A stretch of DNA of 64,000 bases from Ruegeria_B marisflavi (GTDB taxonomy: Bacteria; Pseudomonadota; Alphaproteobacteria; Rhodobacterales; Rhodobacteraceae): positions 62,001 through 126,000 of the forward strand of contig NZ_JAOVQN010000001.1 in the NCBI RefSeq assembly GCF_025673445.1. The letters run 5' to 3'. Both the position numbers and the translations under genes were made by a program. Under the pieces are notes generated by a model. The model was not told the origin of the DNA, did not search any database, and saw nothing but the letters and a program-made list of their open reading frames with translations. Position 1 is the first letter of the stretch, and each line of letters begins with the position of its first letter. Below, piece by piece: positions 34,556 through 42,478 of this stretch.

Positions 34556-35728
34556 ATGAAAGAAGTTGTCATCGCCGGTGCCGCGCGCACACCGATGGGC
34601 GGGTTCCAGGGCATGTATGACGGCGTCAGCGCCGCCGAACTGGGCGGCGCCGCGATTCGCGCCGCGCTGGCCGGGGCAGGGGCCACCACCGTGGACGAGG
34701 TGCTGATGGGCTGCGTCCTGCCCGCCGGTCAGGGCCAGGCCCCCGCGCGCCAGGCCGGTTTTGCCGGTGGCCTGGGCGAAGAGGTGCCCGCCACCACGCT
34801 CAACAAGATGTGCGGCTCGGGCATGAAGGCGGCGATGATCGCCTTTGACCAGATCGCGCTGGGCCATACCGACACCATGATCGCCGGCGGGATGGAGAGC
34901 ATGACCAATGCCCCATACCTCTTGCCCAAGATGCGCGGTGGCGCCCGTATCGGCCATGGCCAGGTGATCGACCACATGTTCCTCGACGGGTTGGAGGATG
35001 CCTATGACAAGGGCCGCCTGATGGGCACCTTTGCCGAGGATTGCGCCGAGCACTACCAGTTCACCCGCGAGGCGCAGGACGAATATGCGCTGCGCTCGCT
35101 GCAAAACGCGCTCGACGCGCAGGCCTCGGGTGCCTTTGACGGCGAGATCGCCGCCGTCACCGTCAAGACCCGCAAGGGAGAGGTGGTGACCGATGCCGAC
35201 GAACAACCCAAAAGCGCCCGGCCCGACAAGATCCCGACGCTGAAACCCGCCTTCCGCAAGGATGGCACCGTGACCGCGGCCAATGCCTCGTCGATCTCGG
35301 ACGGCGCCGCCGCCCTGGTGCTGGCCTCGGTCGAGGCTGCCGCCGCCCAGGGTCTGACCGTGCGCGCCCGCATCCTGGGGCACGCCAGCCATGCCCAGGC
35401 GCCGGGCTGGTTCACCACCGCCCCGGTTCCGGCCGCTAAAAAGCTGCTCGCCAATATCGGCTGGAGCGTCGAGGATGTGGACCTGTGGGAGGTCAACGAG
35501 GCCTTTGCCGTGGTGCCGATGGCCTTTATGCACGAAATGGGCCTGTCCCGCGACAAGGTGAACGTCAACGGCGGCGCCTGTGCGCTGGGCCATCCGATCG
35601 GCGCTTCGGGCGCACGGATCATGGTGACGCTGCTCAACGCTTTGGAAAAGCGCGGGCTGAAACGCGGGGTCGCCGCGATCTGCATCGGTGGCGGCGAAGG
35701 CACCGCCATCGCCATCGAGCGGGTCTGA
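34556..35728 (+). CDS. Thiolase (acetyl-CoA C-acetyltransferase type)
   Basis: The 390-residue enzyme condenses or cleaves acyl-CoA thioesters. The acyl-carrying cysteine is in LNKMCGSGMKA near residue 87. The C-terminal NVNGGACALGHPIGASGAR near residue 345 holds the histidine and second cysteine. The pattern favours biosynthetic acetoacetyl-CoA thiolase over the FadA type, but this is by eye. CAGGAGG lies 5 bases before the ATG. A hairpin follows the stop codon. Confidence 0.93.
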   Translation: MKEVVIAGAARTPMGGFQGMYDGVSAAELGGAAIRAALAGAGATTVDEVLMGCVLPAGQGQAPARQAGFAGGLGEEVPATTLNKMCGSGMKAAMIAFDQIALGHTDTMIAGGMESMTNAPYLLPKMRGGARIGHGQVIDHMFLDGLEDAYDKGRLMGTFAEDCAEHYQFTREAQDEYALRSLQNALDAQASGAFDGEIAAVTVKTRKGEVVTDADEQPKSARPDKIPTLKPAFRKDGTVTAANASSISDGAAALVLASVEAAAAQGLTVRARILGHASHAQAPGWFTTAPVPAAKKLLANIGWSVEDVDLWEVNEAFAVVPMAFMHEMGLSRDKVNVNGGACALGHPIGASGARIMVTLLNALEKRGLKRGVAAICIGGGEGTAIAIERV

Positions 35729-35744
35729 CCCTTTTGAAAAGTGG

Positions 35745-35766
35745 CGCGCCGGAGCGATCCGGCGCG
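35745..35766. terminator. Hairpin between thiolase and the convergent LysE gene
   Basis: CGCGCCGGA/TCCGGCGCG with a GCGA tetraloop, 16 bases past the thiolase stop codon and followed by TTCCTC. It lies 4 bases from the stop of the LysE-type gene and may end both transcripts. Confidence 0.55.
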
Positions 35767-35770
35767 TTCC

Positions 35771-36391
35771 TCAGACCTCGGCGCGGCGCATCAGGGCCAG
35801 CGATCCGGCAACCCCGATCATCGCCAGCCCACAGAACCGGCCCAGCCACTGCCCCGCCAGGCGCCCGCCCCGGCGTTGTGAACAGGCGCCGACAGCGGCA
35901 TAAAGGCTCATCACCAGCAGATCTGTCGCCACGAATAGGACCGCCAGCACCAGATACTGCCGCGCTGCTGGCAGGCTGGGGTCGATGAACTGCGGCAAGA
36001 GGGCGGCAAAGAACAGATAGCCCTTGGGGTTGGTCACTGCGACCAGAAAGCTGCGGCGAAACACTGTTGCGGCGCGCTCCTGCGGGGCGCTCTCCATCGT
36101 GCCGGGCTGCGCCTCCCCCCGCAACAGCCGCAACCCGAGATAGGCGAGATAGGCCACACCTGCCCATTTCACCAACCCAAACAGCAGGGCCGAGGCACTC
36201 AGCACCGCCCCCAAGCCCAGCGCCGCCGCCGTGATCAACAGGATATCCGACAGGGCCGCGCCCATGATCCCCGGTGCCGCGCCACGCATGCTGCCCCGCG
36301 CGCCGTTGCCCAGCGCCAGCAAGACGGTCGGCCCGGGGGTGGCGATGGCGGCCAAGGCGGTCAGGACGAAACCGACAAGCATCAGCTCCAT
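35771..36391 (-). CDS. LysE-family amino-acid exporter
   Basis: The 206-residue protein has six likely membrane segments and the family's N-terminal ATPGPTVLLAL near residue 17, with TNPKGYLFFAALLPQF near residue 123. LysE/RhtB proteins export amino acids or related metabolites, and the substrate is unknown. It lies 4 bases downstream of a small membrane-protein gene and shares its divergent promoter region with a TetR regulator that has two operators there, so TetR control of this exporter is likely. Confidence 0.88.
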   Translation of the reverse strand: MELMLVGFVLTALAAIATPGPTVLLALGNGARGSMRGAAPGIMGAALSDILLITAAALGLGAVLSASALLFGLVKWAGVAYLAYLGLRLLRGEAQPGTMESAPQERAATVFRRSFLVAVTNPKGYLFFAALLPQFIDPSLPAARQYLVLAVLFVATDLLVMSLYAAVGACSQRRGGRLAGQWLGRFCGLAMIGVAGSLALMRRAEV

Positions 36392-36395
36392 CAGC

Positions 36396-36761
36396 TCAGG
36401 CCCCTTGCCGCGACAGTGCAGGGAACAGGCGCACCAGCACCGTGATCGCGGCCAGTTGTGCCGCGATCACGGCGGGCCAGATCAACGGGAACTGCGGGTC
36501 GAGGTATTTCTGCGGCCCAAATGAGACCAGCGCGCCGAGGGTGGCGAGCAGGGCTAGCACCCGCCCGGCGCGGCTCTCTCCCAGCACAATCGCCGCAATC
36601 GCCGCCGAGACCGAGGCGCCGATAAGCGGCCCGATGCCGAAAAGCGGCGTTGCAATGGGCGGGTGCGGTGGCACCCCGGCATAAAGCGAAAACAGCATGA
36701 TCAGCTGCAACAGGATCAGTACCACAAGGGCGGCAAGGCAGGGGCGGTCGGTCTTGGTCAT
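36396..36761 (-). CDS. Small membrane protein of unknown function
   Basis: A 121-residue protein with four hydrophobic segments (about residues 10-28, 43-62, 66-84 and 93-113) and no motif I recognise. It is encoded 4 bases ahead of the LysE-type exporter and begins only 29 bases from the first of two TetR-type operators. It may be a partner or accessory of the exporter, an inference from position only. Confidence 0.7.
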   Translation of the reverse strand: MTKTDRPCLAALVVLILLQLIMLFSLYAGVPPHPPIATPLFGIGPLIGASVSAAIAAIVLGESRAGRVLALLATLGALVSFGPQKYLDPQFPLIWPAVIAAQLAAITVLVRLFPALSRQGA

Positions 36762-36790
36762 GTCTCTCTCCTGAGTTAGTTACCGAGAAG

Positions 36791-36806
36791 CGTAATCATG
36801 ATTACG
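36791..36806. promoter_or_regulatory. Operator 1 between the membrane-protein gene and tetR
   Basis: CGTAATCATGATTACG is a perfect 16-bp palindrome. An identical core recurs 28 bases further on. The position, between divergent genes and next to a TetR-family regulator, marks it as the likely TetR binding site. Confidence 0.85.
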
Positions 36807-36817
36807 GTTGCGAGTAT

Positions 36818-36835
36818 CCGTAATCATGATTACGG
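36818..36835. promoter_or_regulatory. Operator 2 between the membrane-protein gene and tetR
   Basis: CCGTAATCATGATTACGG is a perfect 18-bp palindrome containing the same 16-bp core as operator 1. Centres are 28 bp apart. It lies 25 bases upstream of the tetR ATG, so binding should repress both directions. Confidence 0.87.
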
Positions 36836-36860
36836 TGCGGGTCAAGCGAAAGGAAACCCG

Positions 36861-37457
36861 ATGAAGGATGACAGCCGCGCCGACCGCCAACAGCAGATCG
36901 AGGAAGCCGCCTATGCCCTGCTCGAACAAAAGGGCTATGCGGGTACCTCGATGCAGGGCATCGCCAGGTTGGCGCGCGCCTCGAACGAGACGCTCTACAG
37001 CTGGTATGGCGACAAGCAGGGCCTGTTCCGGGCGCTGGTGATCCGCAACGCCGCCGAGGTGCGCGCGCAGCTCGAGGCCGATCTGGCCGCCGCCCGCCCG
37101 CCCCGCGATACCCTGACCGCGCTGGGGCCGCGCCTGCTGTCCCTCTTGCTGGGCGACCGGGCGGTGGCGCTGAACCGTGCCGCCGCCGCCGACCCCAGCG
37201 GCGAGCTGGGTGCGCTGATCGCCCAATCGGGCCGCGACAGCGTGATGCCGCTGATCGTACAGGTGCTAAAGGCCGCGCGGGCCGAGGGCCTGCTGCATTT
37301 CGATGATGCCGGGGCGGCGGCGGGTCTTTACCTTGATCTGCTAGTGGGCGACCAGCAGATCCGCCGGGTAATCGGCCGCCTGCCCGCACCGTCCGAGGCC
37401 GCGTGCCAGGCCCGCGGGGCGGCAGCGGTCACGCATCTGTGCCGCCTGCTGGGCTAG
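36861..37457 (+). CDS. TetR/AcrR-family transcriptional regulator
   Basis: The 198-residue protein has the N-terminal TetR helix-turn-helix (about residues 10-56: QQQIEEAAYALLEQKGY then TSMQGIARLARASNETLYSWYGDK) and a helical ligand-binding C-terminus. AAAGGA lies before the ATG at 36861. The frame is open upstream through the operators, but that start has no ribosome site. It probably represses itself and the divergent membrane protein/LysE pair through the two palindromes; the inducer would then be a compound exported by LysE. Confidence 0.9.
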   Translation: MKDDSRADRQQQIEEAAYALLEQKGYAGTSMQGIARLARASNETLYSWYGDKQGLFRALVIRNAAEVRAQLEADLAAARPPRDTLTALGPRLLSLLLGDRAVALNRAAAADPSGELGALIAQSGRDSVMPLIVQVLKAARAEGLLHFDDAGAAAGLYLDLLVGDQQIRRVIGRLPAPSEAACQARGAAAVTHLCRLLG

Positions 37458-37527
37458 CGCGCCTCTTGCCTTTGCCCGCGCGCCACGCGATAGGCTTGTT
37501 TCACGCCACACCCAGCGGAGCCTTGCC

Positions 37528-37980
37528 ATGACCGTTGACTACAACATCCTCGCCAAGACCGTCGCCGCCCTGACCGAGGGCGAGACCGATCCGGTGGCGC
37601 TGATGGCGACGGTCACCTGCGAGGTGCATCATGCGGACGACCGGTTCAACTGGACCGGCTTCTACCGGGTAACCGAGCCCGGCGTACTCAAGATCGGCCC
37701 CTATCAGGGCGGCCACGGCTGTTTGCGCATCCCGTTTGACAAGGGCGTCTGCGGGGCTGCGGCGCGGACTGGAGAGGTGCAACTGGTGCCGGATGTCGAT
37801 GCCTTTCCCGGCCATATTGCCTGCGCCTCTTCGACCCGGTCGGAACTGGTGCTGCCGGTGTTCGACGGGACCGGCGCGCTGATCGCGGTGTTCGACATCG
37901 ACAGCGACCTGCCGGATGCCTTCACCGAAAAAGACGCCGCCGCGCTGGGCGCGATCCTAAAGCAGGTCTTTGCCCAGTAG
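37528..37980 (+). CDS. msrC: Free methionine-(R)-sulfoxide reductase (GAF type)
   Basis: MsrC reduces free methionine-R-sulfoxide using thioredoxin. The 150-residue product is a GAF domain with the three catalytic cysteines C65, C75 and C99, spaced exactly as in the E. coli enzyme (84, 94, 118), in HGCLRIPFDKGVCG and HIACASSTRSE. It ends 24 bases inside the convergent DUF1294 gene. It lies 70 bases after tetR and could be read from the same transcript, though no link is obvious. Confidence 0.92.
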   Translation: MTVDYNILAKTVAALTEGETDPVALMATVTCEVHHADDRFNWTGFYRVTEPGVLKIGPYQGGHGCLRIPFDKGVCGAAARTGEVQLVPDVDAFPGHIACASSTRSELVLPVFDGTGALIAVFDIDSDLPDAFTEKDAAALGAILKQVFAQ

Positions 37981-38229
37981 GATCACCAGCGCGGTGATCT
38001 GAAACAGCACGATCGACCACAGCCAGCGGCCAAAGGGCTGTTTGCGGGTCTTGTGCCGGAACAGCCACCGCGACAACAGCGCCGCCGGGCTGCCCCCCAG
38101 CGCCGACAGCCAGAGCAGCAGGTGCTCCGGCACCCGGCCCCGGCTCCAGCGCGCCGAGAGCTTGTCCCAGGCAAACAGCGCCACCGTCAGCCCGTTGAGG
38201 ACCCAGAGATAAAGGATCGCGTTCCACAT
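37957..38229 (-). CDS. DUF1294 small membrane protein
   Basis: The 90-residue protein has three hydrophobic segments and the DUF1294 signature FAWDKLSARWSRGRVPE near residue 19, LGGSPAALLSRWLFRHKTRK near residue 44 and KQPFG. Its function is unknown; in some bacteria the domain follows a cold-shock domain. It converges with msrC and overlaps it by 24 bases. A copy of a dispersed repeat lies upstream of its start. Confidence 0.85.
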   Translation of the reverse strand: MWNAILYLWVLNGLTVALFAWDKLSARWSRGRVPEHLLLWLSALGGSPAALLSRWLFRHKTRKQPFGRWLWSIVLFQITALVILLGKDLL

Positions 38230-38275
38230 GGACGGGTCTTAGCGTTTGCCCGGTTGGAGATGCAAGAACCCGGGG

Positions 38276-38342
38276 CAAAAGGGGGCGCTGCCCCCGCCGC
38301 CGCAAGCGGCGACTCCCCCGGAGTATTTGCTGCAAAGTGAAA
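38276..38342. repeat. Dispersed hairpin repeat, copy A
   Basis: The element holds GGGGGC-GCT-GCCCCC, then CGCCG-CAAG-CGGCG, then ACTCCCCCGGAGTATTT and CAAAGTGAA. A second copy lies inverted at 51003-51065. Both sit in short intergenic gaps, and the inner stem differs in sequence but still pairs. Confidence 0.85.
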
Positions 38343-38359
38343 GGGCCTTTTGCGTGTCA

Positions 38360-38427
38360 CGTGAAATTTGTGTTGAAATTTTCACGAGAATCACATCATC
38401 ATGAAATCCTATGGCGATTTTTCACGA
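38360..38427. promoter_or_regulatory. Repeated TTTCACG half-sites upstream of the XRE-cupin gene
   Basis: CGTGAAATTT at 38360-38369 and AAATTTTCACG at 38376-38386 form an inverted repeat. A third half-site, ATTTTTCACGA, follows at 38417-38427. All lie within 85 bases of the GTG start at 38444, as expected for a site controlling the downstream operon, probably bound by the XRE-cupin protein. Confidence 0.5.
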
Positions 38428-38443
38428 AGTTTGGGAGGCGCCG

Positions 38444-39013
38444 GTGAATACGCAAGCCCCGTCCAGCGCGACGCTTGGTGCCGATCTGCGCGCCCTGCGC
38501 AAGGCGCGCGGGCTGACGCTCAGCGAGATCGCTGCACGGCTGGGGCGGTCTGTCGGCTGGCTCAGCCAGGTGGAGCGCGACATGTCCGAACCCTCGATCT
38601 CGGACCTGCGCCAGATCGCGGGTTGCCTGGGCGTGCCGATGTCCATGCTCTTTGCCCATGCCGCCGCCCCGGCCGACGAACAGGGATATGTCGTGCGGTC
38701 TGTCGCGCGGCGCCCGATGGGTTCCGGCGAGGAGGGGTTGATCGAAGAGCTGTTGTCGCCGGATCTGACCGACGATTTCGAGATGGTGCATTCCACCTTT
38801 GCCCCGCGGTCGCGGATGCAGACCCCGGCCAACCGACCCACGCAAGAGGTGGGCTACATGCTGTCCGGGCGGTTGGAGCTGACCATCGGCGGGCGCCAGT
38901 TCTCGGTCGGGCCGGGCGACAGTTTCCGCATCCGCCATGAACCCTATCAATGGGCCAATCCCCATGACGAGCCTGCCGTGGCCGTCTGGGTGATCGCCCC
39001 CCCGGTCTATTGA
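38444..39013 (+). CDS. XRE-family regulator with cupin sensor domain
   Basis: The 189-residue protein has a helix-turn-helix (about residues 10-66: LGADLRALRKARGLTLSEIAARLG then VGWLSQVERDMSEPSI) and a C-terminal cupin (about 110-185, EVGYMLSGRLELTIGGRQF). Such PuuR-like regulators sense amines, amino acids or small acids. I chose the GTG at 38444 because GGGAGG lies 7 bases before it. The ATG at 38411 has no ribosome site and overlaps a putative operator. It heads a run of closely spaced genes for dimethylglycine-type catabolism and likely controls it. Confidence 0.85.
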   Translation: MNTQAPSSATLGADLRALRKARGLTLSEIAARLGRSVGWLSQVERDMSEPSISDLRQIAGCLGVPMSMLFAHAAAPADEQGYVVRSVARRPMGSGEEGLIEELLSPDLTDDFEMVHSTFAPRSRMQTPANRPTQEVGYMLSGRLELTIGGRQFSVGPGDSFRIRHEPYQWANPHDEPAVAVWVIAPPVY

Positions 39014-39023
39014 GGAGACGGGG

Positions 39024-39647
39024 ATGAGTTTCGAAGCCTGGACCATCTTCGCGCTGTTCTGGATCCTGTTCGCCGCCACGCCGGGCCCCAACGCGGTCAA
39101 CTGCATCTCGAACGGGATGAGCCTGCCCTTTGGCAAGGCGCTGTTGGGGGTGCTGGCGATCCTGACCCAGGCGAGCGCCTTTCTGCTGCTCTCGGCCCTG
39201 GGGGTAACGGCGCTGATCACCGCCTCGCCCACCCTGTTTCTGGTGGCCAAGCTCGCGGGGGTCGGGTTCCTGATCTGGCTGGGCATCCGGGGCTGGCGCA
39301 GCGCCACGAAACCCGTGCCCACGGCCGTGCGCCCGGCGCGCCATGTCTATCTGCACGCGCTGGCCGTCGCCACCATCAACCCCAAAAGCATGGCGGGTTA
39401 CCTCGCCGCATTCTCGCAGTTCGTGCAGCCGGATGTGCCGATCTGGCAGCAGATGAGTGTGATCATGCCCACCGCCCTGATCATCACCGCGCTTTGCTAC
39501 ACCACCTTCACGCTGTTGGGCGCGCTCATGGGCCGCGCGGCGCTGGGCGCGGTGTTCAGCACCTGGCTGCGCCGGGTCATGGCGCTCTGTTTCATCATCT
39601 ATGGCGTGTTGCTGGGCACCAGCGCCGCGCCCGCAACAAGGGGATGA
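39024..39647 (+). CDS. LysE-family exporter in the methyl-group operon
   Basis: A 207-residue membrane protein with about six segments and the family marker FAATPGPNAVNCI near residue 16, plus INPKSMAGYLAAFSQF near residue 116. It starts 10 bases after the XRE-cupin gene and its stop lies 2 bases before the next start. In this context it may export an amino acid or methylated amine that would otherwise accumulate, but this is inferred from neighbours. It is only distantly similar to the LysE protein at 35771-36391. Confidence 0.87.
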   Translation: MSFEAWTIFALFWILFAATPGPNAVNCISNGMSLPFGKALLGVLAILTQASAFLLLSALGVTALITASPTLFLVAKLAGVGFLIWLGIRGWRSATKPVPTAVRPARHVYLHALAVATINPKSMAGYLAAFSQFVQPDVPIWQQMSVIMPTALIITALCYTTFTLLGALMGRAALGAVFSTWLRRVMALCFIIYGVLLGTSAAPATRG

Positions 39648-39649
39648 CC

Positions 39650-40021
39650 ATGATCAAAGGTTCCTGCCTGTGCGGCGATATCCGCTACGCGACCAAGGCC
39701 GAACCCCAGGGCGCCTCGATGTGCCATTGCGGCCAGTGCCGGCGGCAATCGGGCGGCATCTGGTCCTCGGCCTTTGTGCCCGAGGCCGACCTGACCATCA
39801 CCGGCCCGGTCAGCTGGTTTGCCGCCAGCGACAGCGCCAAACGCGGTTTTTGCGCCCGCTGCGGCGCGTTCCTGTTCTGGAAGGCCAATGACGAAGACAC
39901 GATCAGCTTTTCGCTGGGGTCTGTCGATGGCCCCACCGGCCTGCGCCTGACCAAGCACATCTTTGTCGCCGACAAGGGCGACTATTACGACATCGCGGAC
40001 GATGCGCCGCACAAGGACTAG
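39650..40021 (+). CDS. GFA/CENP-V-family zinc protein
   Basis: The 123-residue protein matches the glutathione-dependent formaldehyde-activating (Gfa) fold. Zinc cysteines are seen in GSCLCG near residue 6, MCHCGQC near residue 25 and GFCARCGAFLFWK near residue 77. Gfa was proposed to help formaldehyde react with glutathione, although the enzymatic role is disputed. Placed before two demethylating flavoproteins that could release formaldehyde, a detoxification role is plausible. The ATG at 39650 follows AAGGGG by 6 bases; the ATG at 39644 would lie directly against that site. Confidence 0.83.
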   Translation: MIKGSCLCGDIRYATKAEPQGASMCHCGQCRRQSGGIWSSAFVPEADLTITGPVSWFAASDSAKRGFCARCGAFLFWKANDEDTISFSLGSVDGPTGLRLTKHIFVADKGDYYDIADDAPHKD

Positions 40022-40030
40022 GGAGTGAAC

Positions 40031-42478
40031 ATGTCCGATTTTCCCAACAAGGCCCGCGTGGTCATCATCGGCGGCGGTGTGGTGGGGGTGTCCTCGCTCT
40101 ATCACCTGGCGAAAAAGGGCTGGACCGACTGCGTTCTGCTGGAAAAGAACGAGCTGACCGCGGGCTCCACCTGGCATGCGGCCGGCAACGTGCCGACCTT
40201 TTCGACCTCGTGGTCGATCATGAACATGCAGCGGTACTCGACCGAGCTCTATGCCCGTCTGGGCGAAGAAGTCGATTATCCGATGAACTACCACCAGACC
40301 GGCTCGATCCGGCTGGCGCATACGCGCGAGCGGATGCAGGAGTTCGAGCGCGCCTGCGCCATGGGCCGCTATCAGGGTATCAAGATGGAGATGCTGACGC
40401 CCGACGAGGCCAAGGCGCGTTATCCCTTCCTGGAAACTCATGACATGGCCGGGGCGCTTTACGATCCGACCGATGGCGATATCGACCCGGCGCAGCTGAC
40501 CCAGGCACTGGCCAAGGGCGCGCGCGACATGGGGGCCAAGATCTTGCGGTTCTGCCCTGCCACCGGCGTCACCCAGCAGGATGATGGCAGCTGGATCGTT
40601 CATACCGACAAGGGCGACATTTCCTGTGACTATGTGGTCAACGCCGCAGGCTATTATGCCCAGCGGGTTGGCGAGTGGTTCAAACCCTATGGCGGGCGCA
40701 CCGTGCCGATGATGGTGATGAGCCACCAGTATCTGCTGACCGAACAGATCCCCGAGCTTGAGGCCTGGTCCAAGGAGAACGGCCGCAAGCTGCCTCTGCT
40801 GCGCGATGTGGACGTGTCCTATTACCTGCGGCAGGAAAAGAACGGCATCAACATCGGCCCCTACGAACCCAACTGCCGTGCCCATTGGGACGTGGACAGC
40901 GACCCGATGCCGGACGATTTCAGCTTCCAGCTCTGGTCGGACGATCTGGACCGGATCGAGGATATCGTCGCCGACGCAATGGAACGCGTGCCGGTCACCG
41001 CCACCGCCGGTGTCAGCCGCATCATCAACGGCCCGATCCCCTATGCCCCCGACGGGCTGCCGCTGATCGGCCCGATGCCCGGTGTGAAGAACGCCTTCGA
41101 GGCTTGCGTGTTCACCTTCGGCATCGCTCAGGGCGGCGGTGCGGGCAAGGTTCTGGCGGAATGGATCGTCGATGGCCAGACCGAATGGGACATGTGGTCC
41201 TGCGATCCGCGCCGCTATACCGACTACACCGATCACGACTACTGCGTGAAAAAGGGCATGGAGGTCTATGGCAACGAATATGCCATGCACTTCCCCTGGC
41301 ACCGCTGGCCTGCCGCGCCCGACAAGAAACTCTCGCCGGTGCATGACCGGGTCAAGGCGCAGGGCGGAGTCATGGGCGTCTATAACGGCTGGGAACGCGC
41401 CAACTGGTTCGCGCAGCCGGGCGATGACACGTCCGAGGAAAGCACCCACACCTGGGGCCGCTCGGGCCCGTGGGAGCAGCGGATCAAGGAGGAATGCGAG
41501 GCCGTGCGCGATCATTGCGGCGTGCTCGACCTGCCCGGCTTCTCGCGCTTTCTGGTCAAGGGCGCAGGTGCCGCCGAGGCGCTGCGCGGCCTGATCACCG
41601 GCGGCCTGCCCAAGGTGGGGCGGATGAACCTCGTCTACATCTCCGAAAGCCGTGGCCGCATCCTGACCGAAATGTCGTGTATCCGGTTGGGCGAGGACGA
41701 GTTTGTCATGATCACCGCAGCCACCGCGCAATGGCACGACCGAGATATCCTGCTGGGTGCCATGCCCGCCGGGGTCACGGTCGATGATGTGACCACCACC
41801 CGCGACACGCTGATCGTTACCGGCCCGAAATCGCGCGAGATCCTCGCCGGGCTGTCGAACGCCGACCTGTCAAAGGGCTGGCTGACGCATCAGGCCGCCA
41901 CCGTCGCGGGCCAACCCGCCTTTCTGATCCGGGTCTCCTTTGCCGGGGAACTGGGATGGGAGGTGCACGCGCTCAACGTACATATGCCCGCGATCTATGA
42001 TGCGATCCTCGCCGCCGGGGCCAAACCCTTCGGCATGTGGGCGCTCAACTCCCTGCGCGTGGAAAAGGGCTATCGCGCGTGGAAGGGTGACCTGTCGACT
42101 GACTACTCGATGCTCGAAGGCGGGTTGGAGCGCTTCGTCAAGCTCGACAAGCCGCAGGATTTCCCGGGCAAGGCCGCGATCCTGGCCGAGAAACAGCGCG
42201 GGGTGAAGAAGAGCTTCGTCACCCTGCTGGTCGAGGCCGGAGATGCCGACGCGCCCTATATGTCCTGCCTCTGGCATGACGGGCAGATCGTGGGCGAGAC
42301 CACCTCGGGCGCCTGGGGCTATCGCATCAACGCCAGCGTGGCGCTGGGCATGGTGCGCGCCGATCTGGCGGTGCCGGGCACCGTGCTGGAGGTCGAGATC
42401 TACGGAGAGAAATGCCGCGCCGTTGTGCAGCCCGACGCCCCGCTTTGGGATCCGGAAAACGAGCGGTTGCGCGCATGA
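40031..42478 (+). CDS. Dimethylglycine dehydrogenase-like FAD/GcvT fusion, copy 1
   Basis: The 815-residue protein joins an FAD-dependent amine dehydrogenase (residues 8-380, with IIGGGVVG and the TWHAAG motif whose H49 matches the covalently flavinylated histidine of dimethylglycine dehydrogenase) to a folate-binding GcvT-like half (about 430-810). It should oxidise an N-methyl group and pass it to tetrahydrofolate. After TWHAAG the sequence NVPTFSTSWSI departs from the dimethylglycine and sarcosine enzymes and from copy 2, so the substrate may differ. GGGAG precedes the ATG, and the TGA overlaps the next gene as ATGA. Confidence 0.85.
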   Translation: MSDFPNKARVVIIGGGVVGVSSLYHLAKKGWTDCVLLEKNELTAGSTWHAAGNVPTFSTSWSIMNMQRYSTELYARLGEEVDYPMNYHQTGSIRLAHTRERMQEFERACAMGRYQGIKMEMLTPDEAKARYPFLETHDMAGALYDPTDGDIDPAQLTQALAKGARDMGAKILRFCPATGVTQQDDGSWIVHTDKGDISCDYVVNAAGYYAQRVGEWFKPYGGRTVPMMVMSHQYLLTEQIPELEAWSKENGRKLPLLRDVDVSYYLRQEKNGINIGPYEPNCRAHWDVDSDPMPDDFSFQLWSDDLDRIEDIVADAMERVPVTATAGVSRIINGPIPYAPDGLPLIGPMPGVKNAFEACVFTFGIAQGGGAGKVLAEWIVDGQTEWDMWSCDPRRYTDYTDHDYCVKKGMEVYGNEYAMHFPWHRWPAAPDKKLSPVHDRVKAQGGVMGVYNGWERANWFAQPGDDTSEESTHTWGRSGPWEQRIKEECEAVRDHCGVLDLPGFSRFLVKGAGAAEALRGLITGGLPKVGRMNLVYISESRGRILTEMSCIRLGEDEFVMITAATAQWHDRDILLGAMPAGVTVDDVTTTRDTLIVTGPKSREILAGLSNADLSKGWLTHQAATVAGQPAFLIRVSFAGELGWEVHALNVHMPAIYDAILAAGAKPFGMWALNSLRVEKGYRAWKGDLSTDYSMLEGGLERFVKLDKPQDFPGKAAILAEKQRGVKKSFVTLLVEAGDADAPYMSCLWHDGQIVGETTSGAWGYRINASVALGMVRADLAVPGTVLEVEIYGEKCRAVVQPDAPLWDPENERLRA

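Noticed and set aside
39599..41737. 712-codon open frame opposite the Gfa-family gene and the first dimethylglycine dehydrogenase-like gene
   Set aside because: Antisense to strongly supported genes and without family features.
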